Part shown: in pieces, positions 49,232 through 58,689 of the stretch | Numbering within the stretch: the first letter of the stretch is position 1 | Layout: each line of letters opens with the position of its first letter | Assembly: GCA_963575745.1 (NCBI GenBank) | Contig: CAUYUJ010019936.1 | Coordinates: 17,501-76,189 of the forward strand | Direction of reading: 5' to 3' | DNA length: 58,689 nt | Source: Prorocentrum cordatum | Taxonomy: Eukaryota > Sar > Dinophyceae > Prorocentrales > Prorocentraceae | Notes under the pieces: generated by a model | What the model was told of the DNA's origin: nothing | Database searches by the model: none | What the model saw: only the letters and a program-made list of their open reading frames with translations | Program-made: the position numbers and the translations under genes

Positions 49232-51208
49232 TTACCAACGTGTCGTTTCGTAGGTCCAGGGAGCGCGGTCGTTCCACGGCCCCGCGTGGCCCGCGTTCTG
49301 CGCCTGGTCGGGCATGCCCGCCCACATGCGATTAGGGGGCGAACCCTCCGTGGCATTGTCCGCAACTGCGGCGCGATTATCATCCCACCACTTCTGCTCA
49401 TCAGCGCGCCATCCTGCCCAGCTCGACCACTCATCAGCGCGCCATCCCGCCCTCCACTCCCTCGCGGGATCCGCCGCCCTCCGCGCGCCGCTTCCGCTGG
49501 CGCCAGAGGACCCAGCCGCAACTGCGGCATAAGAGGGGGTCGGAACACGACCTAGAGGCTCAAACCCCCAAACCGGGCCGTGAGATACCAGCGGCGGCTC
49601 AGCGCCCTCTCCCGCAACTGCGGTGTCTGAGTCGCCTCCGTTTTTTTCTGCCCTTCTGGCCGCCCTTGCAAGCGCCTTTCTCTCGCTTCCGCTTCTTTTC
49701 CTTTTCATTCCTCTCAGCGAACTTCTCTGGTGATCTGCGACCCGTGTTGCGGGTGAAAGCCACCAGGGGGAAGTGCGCTCCGTTTCGCGCCTTGCCGACG
49801 GAGCCGTTCCAGATCGCGTCGCCCAGCTTGCCCTGCCTGACTCGGAAGGGGTTGGGCGCCCACTCGCCCCGTGCACGGCGCGCCATCTTTTGTTCGAAAT
49901 CCGCAACTGCGGCCTCGGAGGCGTTAGATGGCGACACGAAGTCGCGAAGCTTGTCTGCGACGGCCCCAGCCTTCGGCAAGTAAGTCTGCAGCGTCTTCCC
50001 AGGGGCATTCGCGTAATCGATGGCGTGGAAAGAGGCGCCAGGGGAGTTTGTTAAGAACCCGCCAGGGCCGTCGCGCAGGGCGTCCAGGCCATGCCAAAGC
50101 TCGTATCTCCCAGGGCAATTGATGAACAGAATTGCCACGCTGTCTGCCCTGGGCTGGCCGCCTGCTGTCTTCCAGGGGGTCCACGCAGCGACGCCCACCG
50201 CGACTCCGCGACTGCGGCGCCAGGACACGAGCTGGAACACGCACGTGTTAAAGTCACCCATGCAGACTTTGACGTCCCACTTCGCGACGTACTCGGCGAA
50301 ACACTCGTAGAACTCCTGGAGTTTATTCGGACCCCAGTCTTGGCTGGCCAAATTGTGGTGGGCGTGCACCGCCGTGACACGTTGAAGGATTTCCCCAAAT
50401 GGGGCAACGCTTCGTCCAGGGTGATGCGCGCAACCATCGCCCTCGAGTGCTCGTTGTGCCATTTTGGCGCAGCCACCTCCGCAACTGCGGATTTCTTCTT
50501 CTTCGGCTTCGACTGGTCCTTCTTGTGGAAAAGCCTCGCAACGTCCACGTGATCAATTTGGCCGCCACTGCGGTCTCTGAGGCCGATGAGGAGGGTCCCC
50601 GAAGGCCCCCCGCCCTTGACGCACACGTAGTTGCATCGGGGTCGATTCATGAACTTCTCGTCCGCAACTGCGGCTGTGCTCTCGCGTGCGTCGCCCTCCC
50701 CGGAGATTGCCCTGCAGCAGTCGTCGTCGCACTCGCAAAGGGCGATAATTTGGGCAGGATTGGCGTGGATCTGCGCGAACTCGTCTCTGCGTTGCGCGGG
50801 CTTCCCTGCGCTCTGTCCGAAGTTGGCCACGTAGAAGCCGATGCGCCCCGCTTCGCCCTGCGTTTTCTTCTGCCAAGCCTCGTAAACAGATCTCTCCTTC
50901 TCAGACACACGACTCGTCTCGATGACACGCGCCCGCCTCCAGGTCCGCGTCTTCGACAGCACTTTCGGCATGTAGGGCTCGTTGGTTGCCGCAACTGCGG
51001 CTCCCGAATCTCCTCGCGGCTCCGCCTCGTCAGCGGAGGCAGCCGAGGACGCGACGGTACTGTCGCCATCTTGCGTCCTTTGGTCGTCGCCATCTTCCGC
51101 AACTGCGGTTTCCTCGTCAGCTGCCGCAACTGCGGCCTCGCCTTCCTCCACGTGAATGTGCGCAGTGTTAGCGAAGCGAGCTCCGCGCGGCACCGCCTGC
51201 AACGCCAA
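49232..51208 (-). pseudogene. EEP-domain nuclease-like protein, frameshifted
   Basis: Three minus frames join into one protein. The first (51208 to about 50385) has RIGFYVANFGQSAGKPAQRR and IIALCECDDDCCRAI. The second (about 50385 to 49690) has HHNLASQDWGPNKLQEFYE, KVCMGDFNTCVF and FVSPSNASEAAVADFEQKMA. The third (to 49232) has RAARRAEKNGGDSDTAVAGE. CMGDFN is the EEP metal/catalytic motif. No reverse transcriptase follows, so this is not a LINE ORF2. One break falls in a GAAAAGGAAAAGAAGCGG purine run and the other near 50385; either may be assembly indels. The enzyme class (DNA nuclease, phosphatase or deadenylase-like) cannot be decided. It is the last gene of the minus-strand cluster. Confidence 0.6.
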
Positions 51209-51518
51209 TCCCGGACGCGCAGGCGGCCGCGTGGTCGCCGCGGGCGGCTGCGCGGGCGCCGCGTCGAGCCTCGGTGGCTACCTACGCGCCCAAAAGGAGA
51301 ATGGGAGTAGATGGCAGGAGATGGGAGGAGAGAAGGACACGTTGGAGCCAGATGGCACGAGGAGACAAGGGGGGCGGGGGAGTGGCAGGAGGAGGGCGAG
51401 GAAACAATTGTCGCATCACCACACACATTGAAACGCACTTGGGGCCACCCGTCCGCAGGGCGCGCAGCGACAAGACCTGTCGAGAGTCCGCAACTGCGGT
51501 TTTTGCATTCATCTTGAC

Positions 51519-54500
51519 TCATGATGGTTTCCCCCCAGGTCCGCAACTGCGGCTTGCAGGGGCTATGGCGGGAATCACCGGAGCCATTTGCCCGCCCAGG
51601 GCCCTCGCAGTCTCCGAGCGCGCGAACTGCGACAGCGCCGAGCGATTCCCAGACGCCGCGTCGTTGGCGACTCGCTGCAGCCACCCAGCAAACGTCAACG
51701 GCCATTGCTCTTTATGCTCCTTGCACATCTGTTCGTCCCAGTTCGTTTTGAACCAACCCTACCCCCCCCTCCGTTCATCCGAGAGGACGCCCGTTCCGCG
51801 AGCCAAGCGGCCGAAAGCAGCCATCCTGTTTTTCTGGACCTTAAACTCCTCTGGGTTCCACTGGGCCAGGGCGTGCTTGTTAGCCAGGGCCGCCGCCGCC
51901 GCAACTGCGGCCTCCTTCTTCTCCCTCAGAACAACTTCGGCCTCCCGAATCTGTTTCTTGATGTCGTGGAGGGCCTTCGTCCTGTCGTTCGCTTCTGTCG
52001 CCAGGCGCCTCTGTTTCGCCGCAACTGCGGCATCGTGGTCTCGCCGGGCAATCAACGCTCGTAGGAGGTCGTCGTTCTCCCGCGCCAGCTCTCGCAGCCG
52101 CTTCTTCTGCTTGTGTTGTTATGCACGGCATTGTTGTGCCATTTTCCCCATGCCCACATTGCGCAGCATGCCTTCCACCTCGCGAAGCGTGTCTGCCAGA
52201 GACGTCGCCACTTCCACCTGCTCGGCCGTATGGGCGCCCACCGCCACGCAGTCCATAGGTGCCTGTTTTTCCCGAGACCCATCATCGTCCCATCCATGCT
52301 CCGCCATAGCCTCCTCCCGGTCGGCCTCGTCGCCCTCCTCATCGCCCTCCTCCTCTCCCTCGGCCTCCTCGCCCTCCTCGTCGCTCTCCTCGTGGCCTGG
52401 CCCCAGGCCAAGCACTTCCTCTCCGAGCACGTTCAACACGGCATCTGAGGCTTTATGCGTCTCGCACTGGTGCATGAGCCGCTGCACGTCATTGCATGAC
52501 CACTTGAGGCGCCCCTTCCGGCATTCCTCCCTGACCTCCGCGACTGCGGCATCCACTTTCGCTCCGAGGCCCCCTGCTTCCCAGAGCTGCGCCGCCTCTC
52601 GGCAGATCTCCAGATCGCCAGACTTGCCAAAAGGTGCCCGCATCCCGACTTTCCGAAAGCCCTGCGCGGCGTTCACGTGCAACTGCAGATTGCCGAGCAC
52701 AGAAAGCATCAAGTCCGTGCACTCGGCACGCCGCAACTGCGGCACGTGTTTCCCTAACGCCATCTGCTGCACCAGCGCTTTGGTTCCGAAGGCAATGTAC
52801 AAGCGTTTCACGTACTGGTTCAAGTCCGTGTCCACAGGCTGCGCAACAGCGGTCGCCCCTCCGCCATGAACGATCAACACGTAGCCGTGCTGCCAGCTGA
52901 GTCTCCGCACAGCGTCCGCTTTGTGCGGGCCGTGGTCATCGGCCATGAGGATTCTCCACTTCCCCCGCAACTGCGGGTCGTGTGGCCATGCCCGCAAGTG
53001 CCGCCGCAGGAACGATATGACGTCGTCTGTGCGGTAGGACCCCTTTCTCAGACGTCGCCGTGCTCACCCATTGCGGGCATGAGCGACCCCTTTCTCAGAC
53101 GTCGTCTGTGTCGGTAGGACCCGCTACTGCGGGCATGAGCGGCCAAGTCCTCGGCGACGACAGCCCCCCCCCTTGAACATCAGCTCCGCGGGCGGAGGTC
53201 CGCAACTGCGGATGTCCTCCACGTCGCTGGACACCGTCAGGTTGGCGGTCCACCGACTCTTGCTGTCGTCGCGCGCCTCCACGAGCGGAACAATGCCCCC
53301 CTTCACAGCCGAGGTCGGCTTCGAGGCTGAGGGGGGCTCGTTGCGGTGAAAAGGCGACTGGTCCCAGGTCAGGACGCGCGGGTCGTGCCCCAAAAGCTCC
53401 TCCGCGGCTGCGCGGACCCGCGCTACGTTCAGGATCATTGTCTCGAAGCGCGATTGGAGCAACCACTTGGGGATCTTGCATTTGCGATTCGGCTTCCTCA
53501 TGCTCAGTCCGTAAGAGCGCCGCCACTTGGCCACCACCGCGCCCGCAACTGCGGCACTTTCGGCTTGATCCCCCGCTTCATGGCCTCCACGCAATACTCC
53601 GCGACGGGTTGCTTCGCCTTGGTGAGCAGCAAAGATTGGGAGAACCTGGCGAGCAATTTGGGCTTCTCTTCTGCGACTGCGGTTCGCTTCGCCACCGCCT
53701 TCCAGTCCACCGAATACCTCATGTGGGACCACCATTCGTATAGAGCGGCCTCCAACCATGGAGCCTTTGTCGGCGCGCCTTGCGTGCCGCGGCCGCGGCG
53801 CTGGCCAGTTGCGCCCACTGCGGTCCTTGCATCTTTTTGGTGCCCCCTGTAGAACCACTGCGCAACCGTCTTCCTCTGGCGGGCCAACCCCCAGCCCTTC
53901 GGCCACGCGAACCGCCCGCAAAACGACGCAAGCGAACTGCGTGGCAGAGGGCCAACGCCCAACCATCCGCAACTGCGGGCGTGCTTCTCCAACTCCTGGC
54001 ACACCAACTGCCTGTCCCGGAGCGTGTGCGGGCATATTTTGCGCATCTCAGGCTCAGCTGCGGGCTTCGGGTGCGCGCGGGCCAGTGCGCGCGCCCTGAT
54101 ATGTTCCTCCTGCAACGCCTCTGTCATGGACGCAGCCATGGCCAACAGCGCCCCGTCGTCCTTCACACTCGTCTGCCATATCAACGCTTCCATGAGGAGG
54201 GGGCTTGGCGCGCCTGCCCCCCCGAGCGCTTCTGTTGGCTTGCCCTCGCCCTCGGCGCCGTCAGGGGCGATGGGCCTGTGAGGGCCGCTGCCCCCGCAAC
54301 TGCGGTGCGCGTTCACGGCCTCGAGGTCGAGTTCCTGCGTCGCCACGAGCACGTCGTGCAGCCATGGCACGTCCCAGCGGGCTACTCCGAACTCGTAGAG
54401 TTCTTCCCGCAGCCACCTGCGCGTCTCGGCATTGAGCGGCTTCTGCAACATTATCGCCATCAGGTCCACGCCGCAGCTTCCATCGCAAATGGTACCAACG

Positions 54501-55795
54501 ATCCACTGGCCTAGACACCCGTAAAACTCATTCAACGGGCCCATCCCCTCCGCGCACGGCGCACCCACCACAACTGCGGCCGCCCAGTGGCGCACCTCGT
54601 GGAGAAGGTGCTCAGGAGTTACTGGCCACAGGTCCTGCGCCCCCCACGCCCAAGCCTCCACGGTCTTGCGGGATCCCCTGCGAAGTGCGCACGCCGCGCC
54701 GTCGACGGCGCATGGCTCAGTGCACGTCGCCAAGGCCCAGGGCGCATAGAAATCAAGGATGCCCTTGCGGTCTTCGCCTTCCCACATGCACGGTCGACGC
54801 TCGAACCGCAAGGCAAACAGCACGAATGCCGCGTGTCCTCTGTAGGAACCCTCCGACCGGATTCCCCTCATGAGCGCCATAACTCTGTCAGGCACCCTCG
54901 CCGCCACTGCGGCCTCCATCTCTGGACCGTCTTCCAGGGGTACTACTGTCTCTGGTGCCAGGGGTGGCGCCGCGACCCGCGGGCGCAAGGCCGCGGCAGC
55001 GGGCGCCCCCGCTGCGACTTCTGCCCGTGGGTCTGGGCAGGGGAAGAAAGCGACGTGTGTCTTGGACCAGCTCTCCTCCAATGGTCGCGCTGGTGGCATG
55101 CGCGCTGCAAGTGGCGCCTGCGTGCCAGCTGCCACCCCTTCAGGAGCTCCACCCGCAACTGCGGGCTCTGCCAGTTGAGGAAGTGCTGCTGCTGCGGGCG
55201 CGGTTGACTTCGGCGCAGGATCGCCAGGAGCTGATGGCCCTGCGGGGGCGGCGGTGTCCGATGCAGCTGCTCCTGGCGCTGCGGGGGCCGCAACTGCGGC
55301 GGGTGCAGAAGCTGCCGGAGGGGGCGCTGCTGCTGGAGGGGGAAGTGGTGGTACTGCGGGCGCTGTCGCAGGATCTTGAGCTGCTGCTGTTGCTGCGGTG
55401 GCATGTGCTGGCGCTGCTGCAGCGGGCGCCCCTGCGGCTGGTGCTGGAATTGCTGCTGGTGCTGGAATTGCTGCTGCCGCTGCGGGAGCCGCAACTGCGG
55501 GCGGTCCAGCTGCGCCTGGCCGCCGCGTAGTTGGCCGCAAGTGAAAACTCCGCGGCTCTACGTCGCCGCACTGCGACAACGACCACTTCGCCTTGCACGG
55601 AAAACCCGCGCAAGCGTGCACGTTTATCTTTTTGGGGCAATGACCGCCGCAACTGCGGCTCAGAATGTTCGCGACCCACGCGGTGCCGTACTTAGTCTTC
55701 CTCGGTGACGCCCCGCTGTCGCAACAGAGCCACTCCACCTCGAAGTGCTCGCCGCCCTCGTGGCCGTGCCATGTTTGGCCCACCGGGACGTCCAT
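51519..55795 (-). CDS. DDE (DDD) transposase-like protein with OTU-like domain
   Basis: The likely start is the ATG at 55795 (MDVPVGQTWHGHEGGEHFEV). A Cys/His-rich segment follows (EVEWLCCDSG; SCGGHCPKKINVHACAGFPC), then an Ala/Pro-rich linker of about 150 residues. An OTU-like cysteine peptidase motif is next (TICDGSCGVDLMAIML, near residue 438). Then comes a helical DNA-binding-like region (RQLVCQELEKHARSCGWLGV). The transposase core has LTWDQSPFHRNEPPSA, then ILMADDHGPHKADAVRRL, then GGATAVAQPVDTDLNQYVKR. These match the three Asp positions of the DDE_1/pogo-CENP-B type. A coiled coil (IKKQIREAEVVLREKKEAAV) and TFAGWLQRVANDAASGNRSA end it near 51519. Frame breaks occur near 53.54 kb and around 53.0-53.13 kb (a local duplication of CCCCTTTCTCAGACGTCG). 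A GT-AG intron (55959-55835) may lie in the leader. Confidence 0.7.
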
Positions 55796-56322
55796 GGGCG
55801 CCCGCGTGCCGAGCGGCTCGGCCCTGGCACGCGGCTGCGGGCGTGACAGCGAAGGGCGGGGGTGGGTGGGAAAGGAGAAGAAATTGCAAGGGCAAGTAAT
55901 TAGGATGGGGGGGGAAGGAAGCAAGGGGAGAAAGGAACGGCGCAGGGGAAGACACATACATTTGTTGAACACCGCTCGCGCGGAAGCCCCACTCATCTCG
56001 CGCACAAGGTTTGCCTGCATCTCTACGAAGCTCGGCGTCTGCGTGCACCCAGAAAGCACGCGGGGGTGCGTTCTCGTGAAACACCCCAACCCCTCAAAAA
56101 GACAAGCGACTTCTGGCCCTCGGAAAGCCCCCACAACCAGGCAACTGCGGCGTTCATTGCCTCAGTGCCCGCGCCCCCGTTCAGCCCCGCAACTGCGGCG
56201 TCGCCGCAACTGCGGCCAGTTCGGTCTCGAGCTCAGAGCAGGGGGGACGGGGCGACGACGTCGAGGTAGTCCAGGGCCGCCTGCTTCCTTTGCTCGCCCG
56301 TGGTTCTGACCCAGTCGTAGCC

Positions 56323-57240
56323 CTACGCCTTTGCACCCCTCGCTGTCTCCCATTTCTTCTTGGTCAATTTCTTCATCTCCATCTCGATCGTCTTGGCGCG
56401 GTTGGCGCACTCGCGCGTGATGGTGGCCACCCAAGCGCCTTTGAAGTTCCATGCGACGGTGTAACCAGCCCCGCTTCCCTGCGCCACGGGGGGCTCGTCC
56501 GCGACTGCGGCTTCGTCCTTATCGCCGTCCGCGACTGCGGCTTCGCCCTCATCGCCGTCCGTGATGTCGGGCACCCCGCCGAGGCTCACGCTGTCCACGA
56601 TCGTCAAAATCAACAACTCAAGGTCTTTAGCGTCGAGCCACAGCGTCCGCCGCTTGAAGCTGGCCACCCGCGCGTGGCGAACGTCCTTGTCGTCTGGAAA
56701 CTGCAACTGGCTCCTGGCGGGCATCTGCACGCAGTGCACAGCGGACACGTGTCTGTCCGCAGCCTCGCCTCTTGGCAGGCCAATCTTCGAGGCATGGTGG
56801 GAGCTGCGCTCTCCCGTCCTCTGCTTCTTGGTGGGCGTCGCAGTCGCGGCCTGCCCCTTCGTGGCGCCCGAAGCACTGACCAAGGCCATCATTGGGTCAT
56901 CTTCACCATCTCTCTCATCGTCGCTCTCCTCGTCCGCAACTGCGGCGCCTTCCTGTTTCGCCAGTGTGTCCTTGAGGTCCTGCCAGACCTTGGAAGCCTT
57001 CAACGCTCCTGCCGTTGGCTTACCCCTCGCGCACACCCTCCAGCAACCATTTCTTCTGCATGTTCACGTGCACGAACGTGGTTGGCCCAAGGGGCCCTGC
57101 GTCAAGCACACTGACGTCCTTCTCGGGGAGGGGGGGCGCCTGCGGAAGCCACCCCCCGTGGATGCACAAGGCCATCTGCACCTTCGCAGGGCTCCATTCG
57201 CTCGAAGAACCCACGCCCGCTTACTGCGGATGACCCTACC
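56323..57240 (-). CDS. Unknown protein of the 49-58.7 kb cluster
   Basis: The N-terminal part on the minus strand reads SSEWSPAKVQMALCIHGGWL and FVHVNMQKKWLLEGV. The frame then shifts near 57.03 kb and continues KPTAGALKASKVWQDLKDTL, LWLDAKDLELLILTIVDSV and FKGAWVATITRECANRAKTI, with stop at 56323. Three copies of the 12-mer are read in this gene as AVADE/AVADG within acidic linkers. I recognise no domain. The position between the transposase gene and the next upstream gene, and the shared 12-mers, make it part of the same unit. Confidence 0.5.
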
Positions 57241-57835
57241 GCAGCTGCGGGAAACCAGGGCCGCGCGGGCAGCGAGGTCGCGTCCGAGGGGGGTGCGCTT
57301 TGAGCCAGGCGGCGCCTGGACTGGATCTGCGGGGAGACCCTACATCGACGGTCGCGCCCCCATCCGCGCATGCGCCGCCCTTCCGTCCGCGCGCGCCCCC
57401 CCGAGGAGGCCCTCCTTTGCGAAGAGCTTTGAACGTTTGCGCCCAAGGGGGGTGTCTCGGGCGGCCGCGTGGCCCGATGAGCTGCTGGCTGTTCCCGCGC
57501 AAGGGGGGGGGGGGGGGGCCGGGGCGGGGCGGAAGGAGGCGCCCAGATGGCGCTCACGTGCTCCCCGGAAGAGGCGCGACAACAGTGGGCAAACGCTTTT
57601 TTCGCATGAAACCCAGAGCTTCGGTCGTACCTCAGTGCGCGGACGTCAGCAATCCGCGACTGCGGCGACGCCTAACGGCCTCCTTAACCAAACAAGCCAC
57701 TACTGCAGCACTCCGCCACTGCGGTCGCAAGCGATATGATTCAGCAGCGAATGGCGCCTGAACGCCCGCCACTGCGGTTTCGGAAAACCACCGAATCAAG
57801 GAGCGATTTCGTAGAGCAACCGCCACTGCGGTTCC
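57241..57835. other. Intergenic stretch with clustered variant 12-mers
   Basis: About 600 bp between two minus-strand genes. It holds CCGCAGCTGCGG at 57238 and four base-5 variants (57654, 57713, 57766 and 57820), several of them only about 55 bp apart. A G run occurs at 57505-57520. No gene was seen. Confidence 0.5.
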
Positions 57836-58687
57836 TTAGAGCGACATCTTGCCTTTATCGTCGAAGCCACTCCTCGTCTTCTTCGACGGCGGTTGCCCCG
57901 AAGCCTTGCCCTTTGCCCTTTTGTTCGCATCCGCCCCCCACGTCTCCTCGACCGCCTTCTTCTTCTGCGCGGCTTTGGGCCTCGCCTCCCAAAGGAGTTC
58001 TTCTCCTGGCCTGATGTCCGTAGCATTCACCAGCGCGGGCAGTTTCACGGCGACCTCTAGCCCGCTTGGTCCTGGAACACACGCGGCCAGCTCTTTATCC
58101 TGGAGCTCCGTGCTGATACGCGCAACTGCGCTTCCAATGCGCTCGTTCCTCTGGTGGAACTCTTGCTGCGTGACTCTGTTGACGGCCCAGAAGAGGTGCA
58201 TTGTCTCTTGAGCATCCCAGTTCCACGTTCTCAACCGCACATCGCGGTCTGCCACCTCGGCGGGCGTCTTGTCCGCAGGGGGCTTGCACTCTGGCAGCAG
58301 GCAGAAGGTCTCGATTGAAGGCGCATCTGGTCCTCCTTTGACCCAGACCTGCACTGGCACCCTCTCGGGGCGCGCGCTCGTGGACAGCAGCTTGGACGCC
58401 TTTGAGGCGCATGGCCACAACTCGATGGGGTGTGCCTCGAGGGCGGCGGTTGCCTGGGCGGCGCGCGCGCCCGCGTCGGCGCCTTGGAGCACGCCCACTT
58501 TCGCTTCCGCAACTGCGGGCTTGTGGCGCGCCCAAAGACACAACAAGACTGCGCCTGCAAGAGCAGGCTCCTGTCCTAACTCCTGGGCTGCCGCTGAACA
58601 CTTCCATTCGTCGATTTGCACTGGGAAGGATCCGAGGCTCGTGGCCGTAGCGCCCCTGCAGTCCTGTTGTTTCGCGGGTAGGTGCGT
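57836..58687 (-). CDS. Unknown protein, 5' end outside the window
   Basis: The minus frame is open from the window edge (LPAKQQDCRGATATSLGSFP, then VQIDEWKCSAAAQELG) to a stop at 57836. It contains WNWDAQETMHLFWAVNRV and VNATDIRPGEELLWEARPKA. The latter recalls the conserved tail of SET domains (N-x-x-x-I-x-x-G-E-E-L), but the other SET motifs are not visible, so I do not call a methyltransferase. The C-terminus is basic and nuclear-like (KKAVEETWGADANKRAKGK; PPSKKTRSG). It carries one exact 12-mer (58507), read as PAVAEAK. Confidence 0.6.
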   Translation of the reverse strand, partial: THLPAKQQDCRGATATSLGSFPVQIDEWKCSAAAQELGQEPALAGAVLLCLWARHKPAVAEAKVGVLQGADAGARAAQATAALEAHPIELWPCASKASKLLSTSARPERVPVQVWVKGGPDAPSIETFCLLPECKPPADKTPAEVADRDVRLRTWNWDAQETMHLFWAVNRVTQQEFHQRNERIGSAVARISTELQDKELAACVPGPSGLEVAVKLPALVNATDIRPGEELLWEARPKAAQKKKAVEETWGADANKRAKGKASGQPPSKKTRSGFDDKGKMSL

Positions 58688-58689
58688 AA

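Larger units (their letters stand above)
49145..58518. repeat. Dispersed 12-mer CCGCAACTGCGG, about 40 copies, one orientation
   Basis: By eye I count 30 exact copies, starting at 49145, 49181, 49217, 49360, 49516, 49612, 49901, 50479, 50662, 50989, 51097, 51124, 51488, 51541, 51899, 52019, 52731, 52965, 53200, 53543, 53967, 54294, 55153, 55288, 55489, 55647, 56187, 56204, 56934 and 58507. About ten more differ only at base 5: G at 50206, 52538, 56499, 56529 and 57654; C at 50562, 54901, 57713, 57766 and 57820. All read CCGCNACTGCGG on plus. I noticed none in 1-49 kb. They fall in coding sequence (minus: PQLR, RSCG or AVA in the three frames) and in non-coding DNA alike. The first three are in a 36-bp tandem repeat. 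Confidence 0.93.

Noticed and set aside
51519-51720. A separate small gene reading FAGWLQRVANDAASGNRSA
   Set aside because: It is in position and style the C-terminal end of the transposase protein after frame breaks, so it was folded into that feature.
57836-58687. SET-domain methyltransferase call based on NATDIRPGEELLW
   Set aside because: Only the tail-like motif is visible. The catalytic NHxC and GxG-type segments are not seen, so function is left open.

Overview
The window is nuclear DNA of a dinoflagellate. The decisive evidence is the dinoflagellate trans-spliced leader (DinoSL, 22 nt), present as exact copies on the minus strand at 35488-35509 and 44920-44941. Each copy sits at the 5' end of a long retrotransposon. 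High GC, short exons, introns with unorthodox borders, long trinucleotide tracts and a dinoflagellate-type DDE transposase all agree with this. I do not name a species. Two blocks of exactly 100 N (16014-16113 and 46090-46189) are assembly gaps inside CTC-type tracts.

Layout. 1-8.6 kb: minisatellites, a decayed LINE-like remnant and purine-rich repeats. 8.6-11.3 kb: the clearest host gene, a single-domain voltage-gated cation channel with an EF-hand-like tail (minus strand). 11.3-27.1 kb: intron-rich sequence with exon-like pieces, including a coiled-coil gene at 17.4-19.3 kb and one histidine-phosphatase-like exon at 26.9-27.0 kb, mixed with (GGA/TCC)n tracts, minisatellites, foldback elements and TA-flanked MITEs. 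27.4-35.5 kb: a complete LINE (LINE-1 below) with poly(A), a 13-bp target-site duplication and DinoSL, inserted into a tandem pair of MITE-like units. 36.4-37.3 kb: gene pieces interrupted by palindromic, introner-like introns. 38.2-44.9 kb: a second LINE of another family (LINE-2) with DinoSL, lying between GGA tracts. 45-49 kb: nested inverted-repeat elements and repeats. 49-58.7 kb: a run of minus-strand genes. They encode a protein of unknown function that runs off the window edge, an unknown protein, an OTU-like plus DDD-transposase protein, and an endonuclease/exonuclease/phosphatase (EEP) protein. About 30 exact copies of the near-palindrome CCGCAACTGCGG, all in one orientation, cover this block.

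How the parts fit. All recognised coding sequence is on the minus strand. Both LINEs carry the spliced leader exactly at the 5' junction, so each copy was made from a trans-spliced mRNA. The 49-58.7 kb block looks like a large transposon-derived gene cluster; its 12-mer density marks its extent and is the least explained signal here. Several foldbacks end in CCTACAG|G and coincide with plausible introns, which suggests intron gain by short inverted-repeat elements. Repeat counts and alignments were made by eye. No database search was possible.
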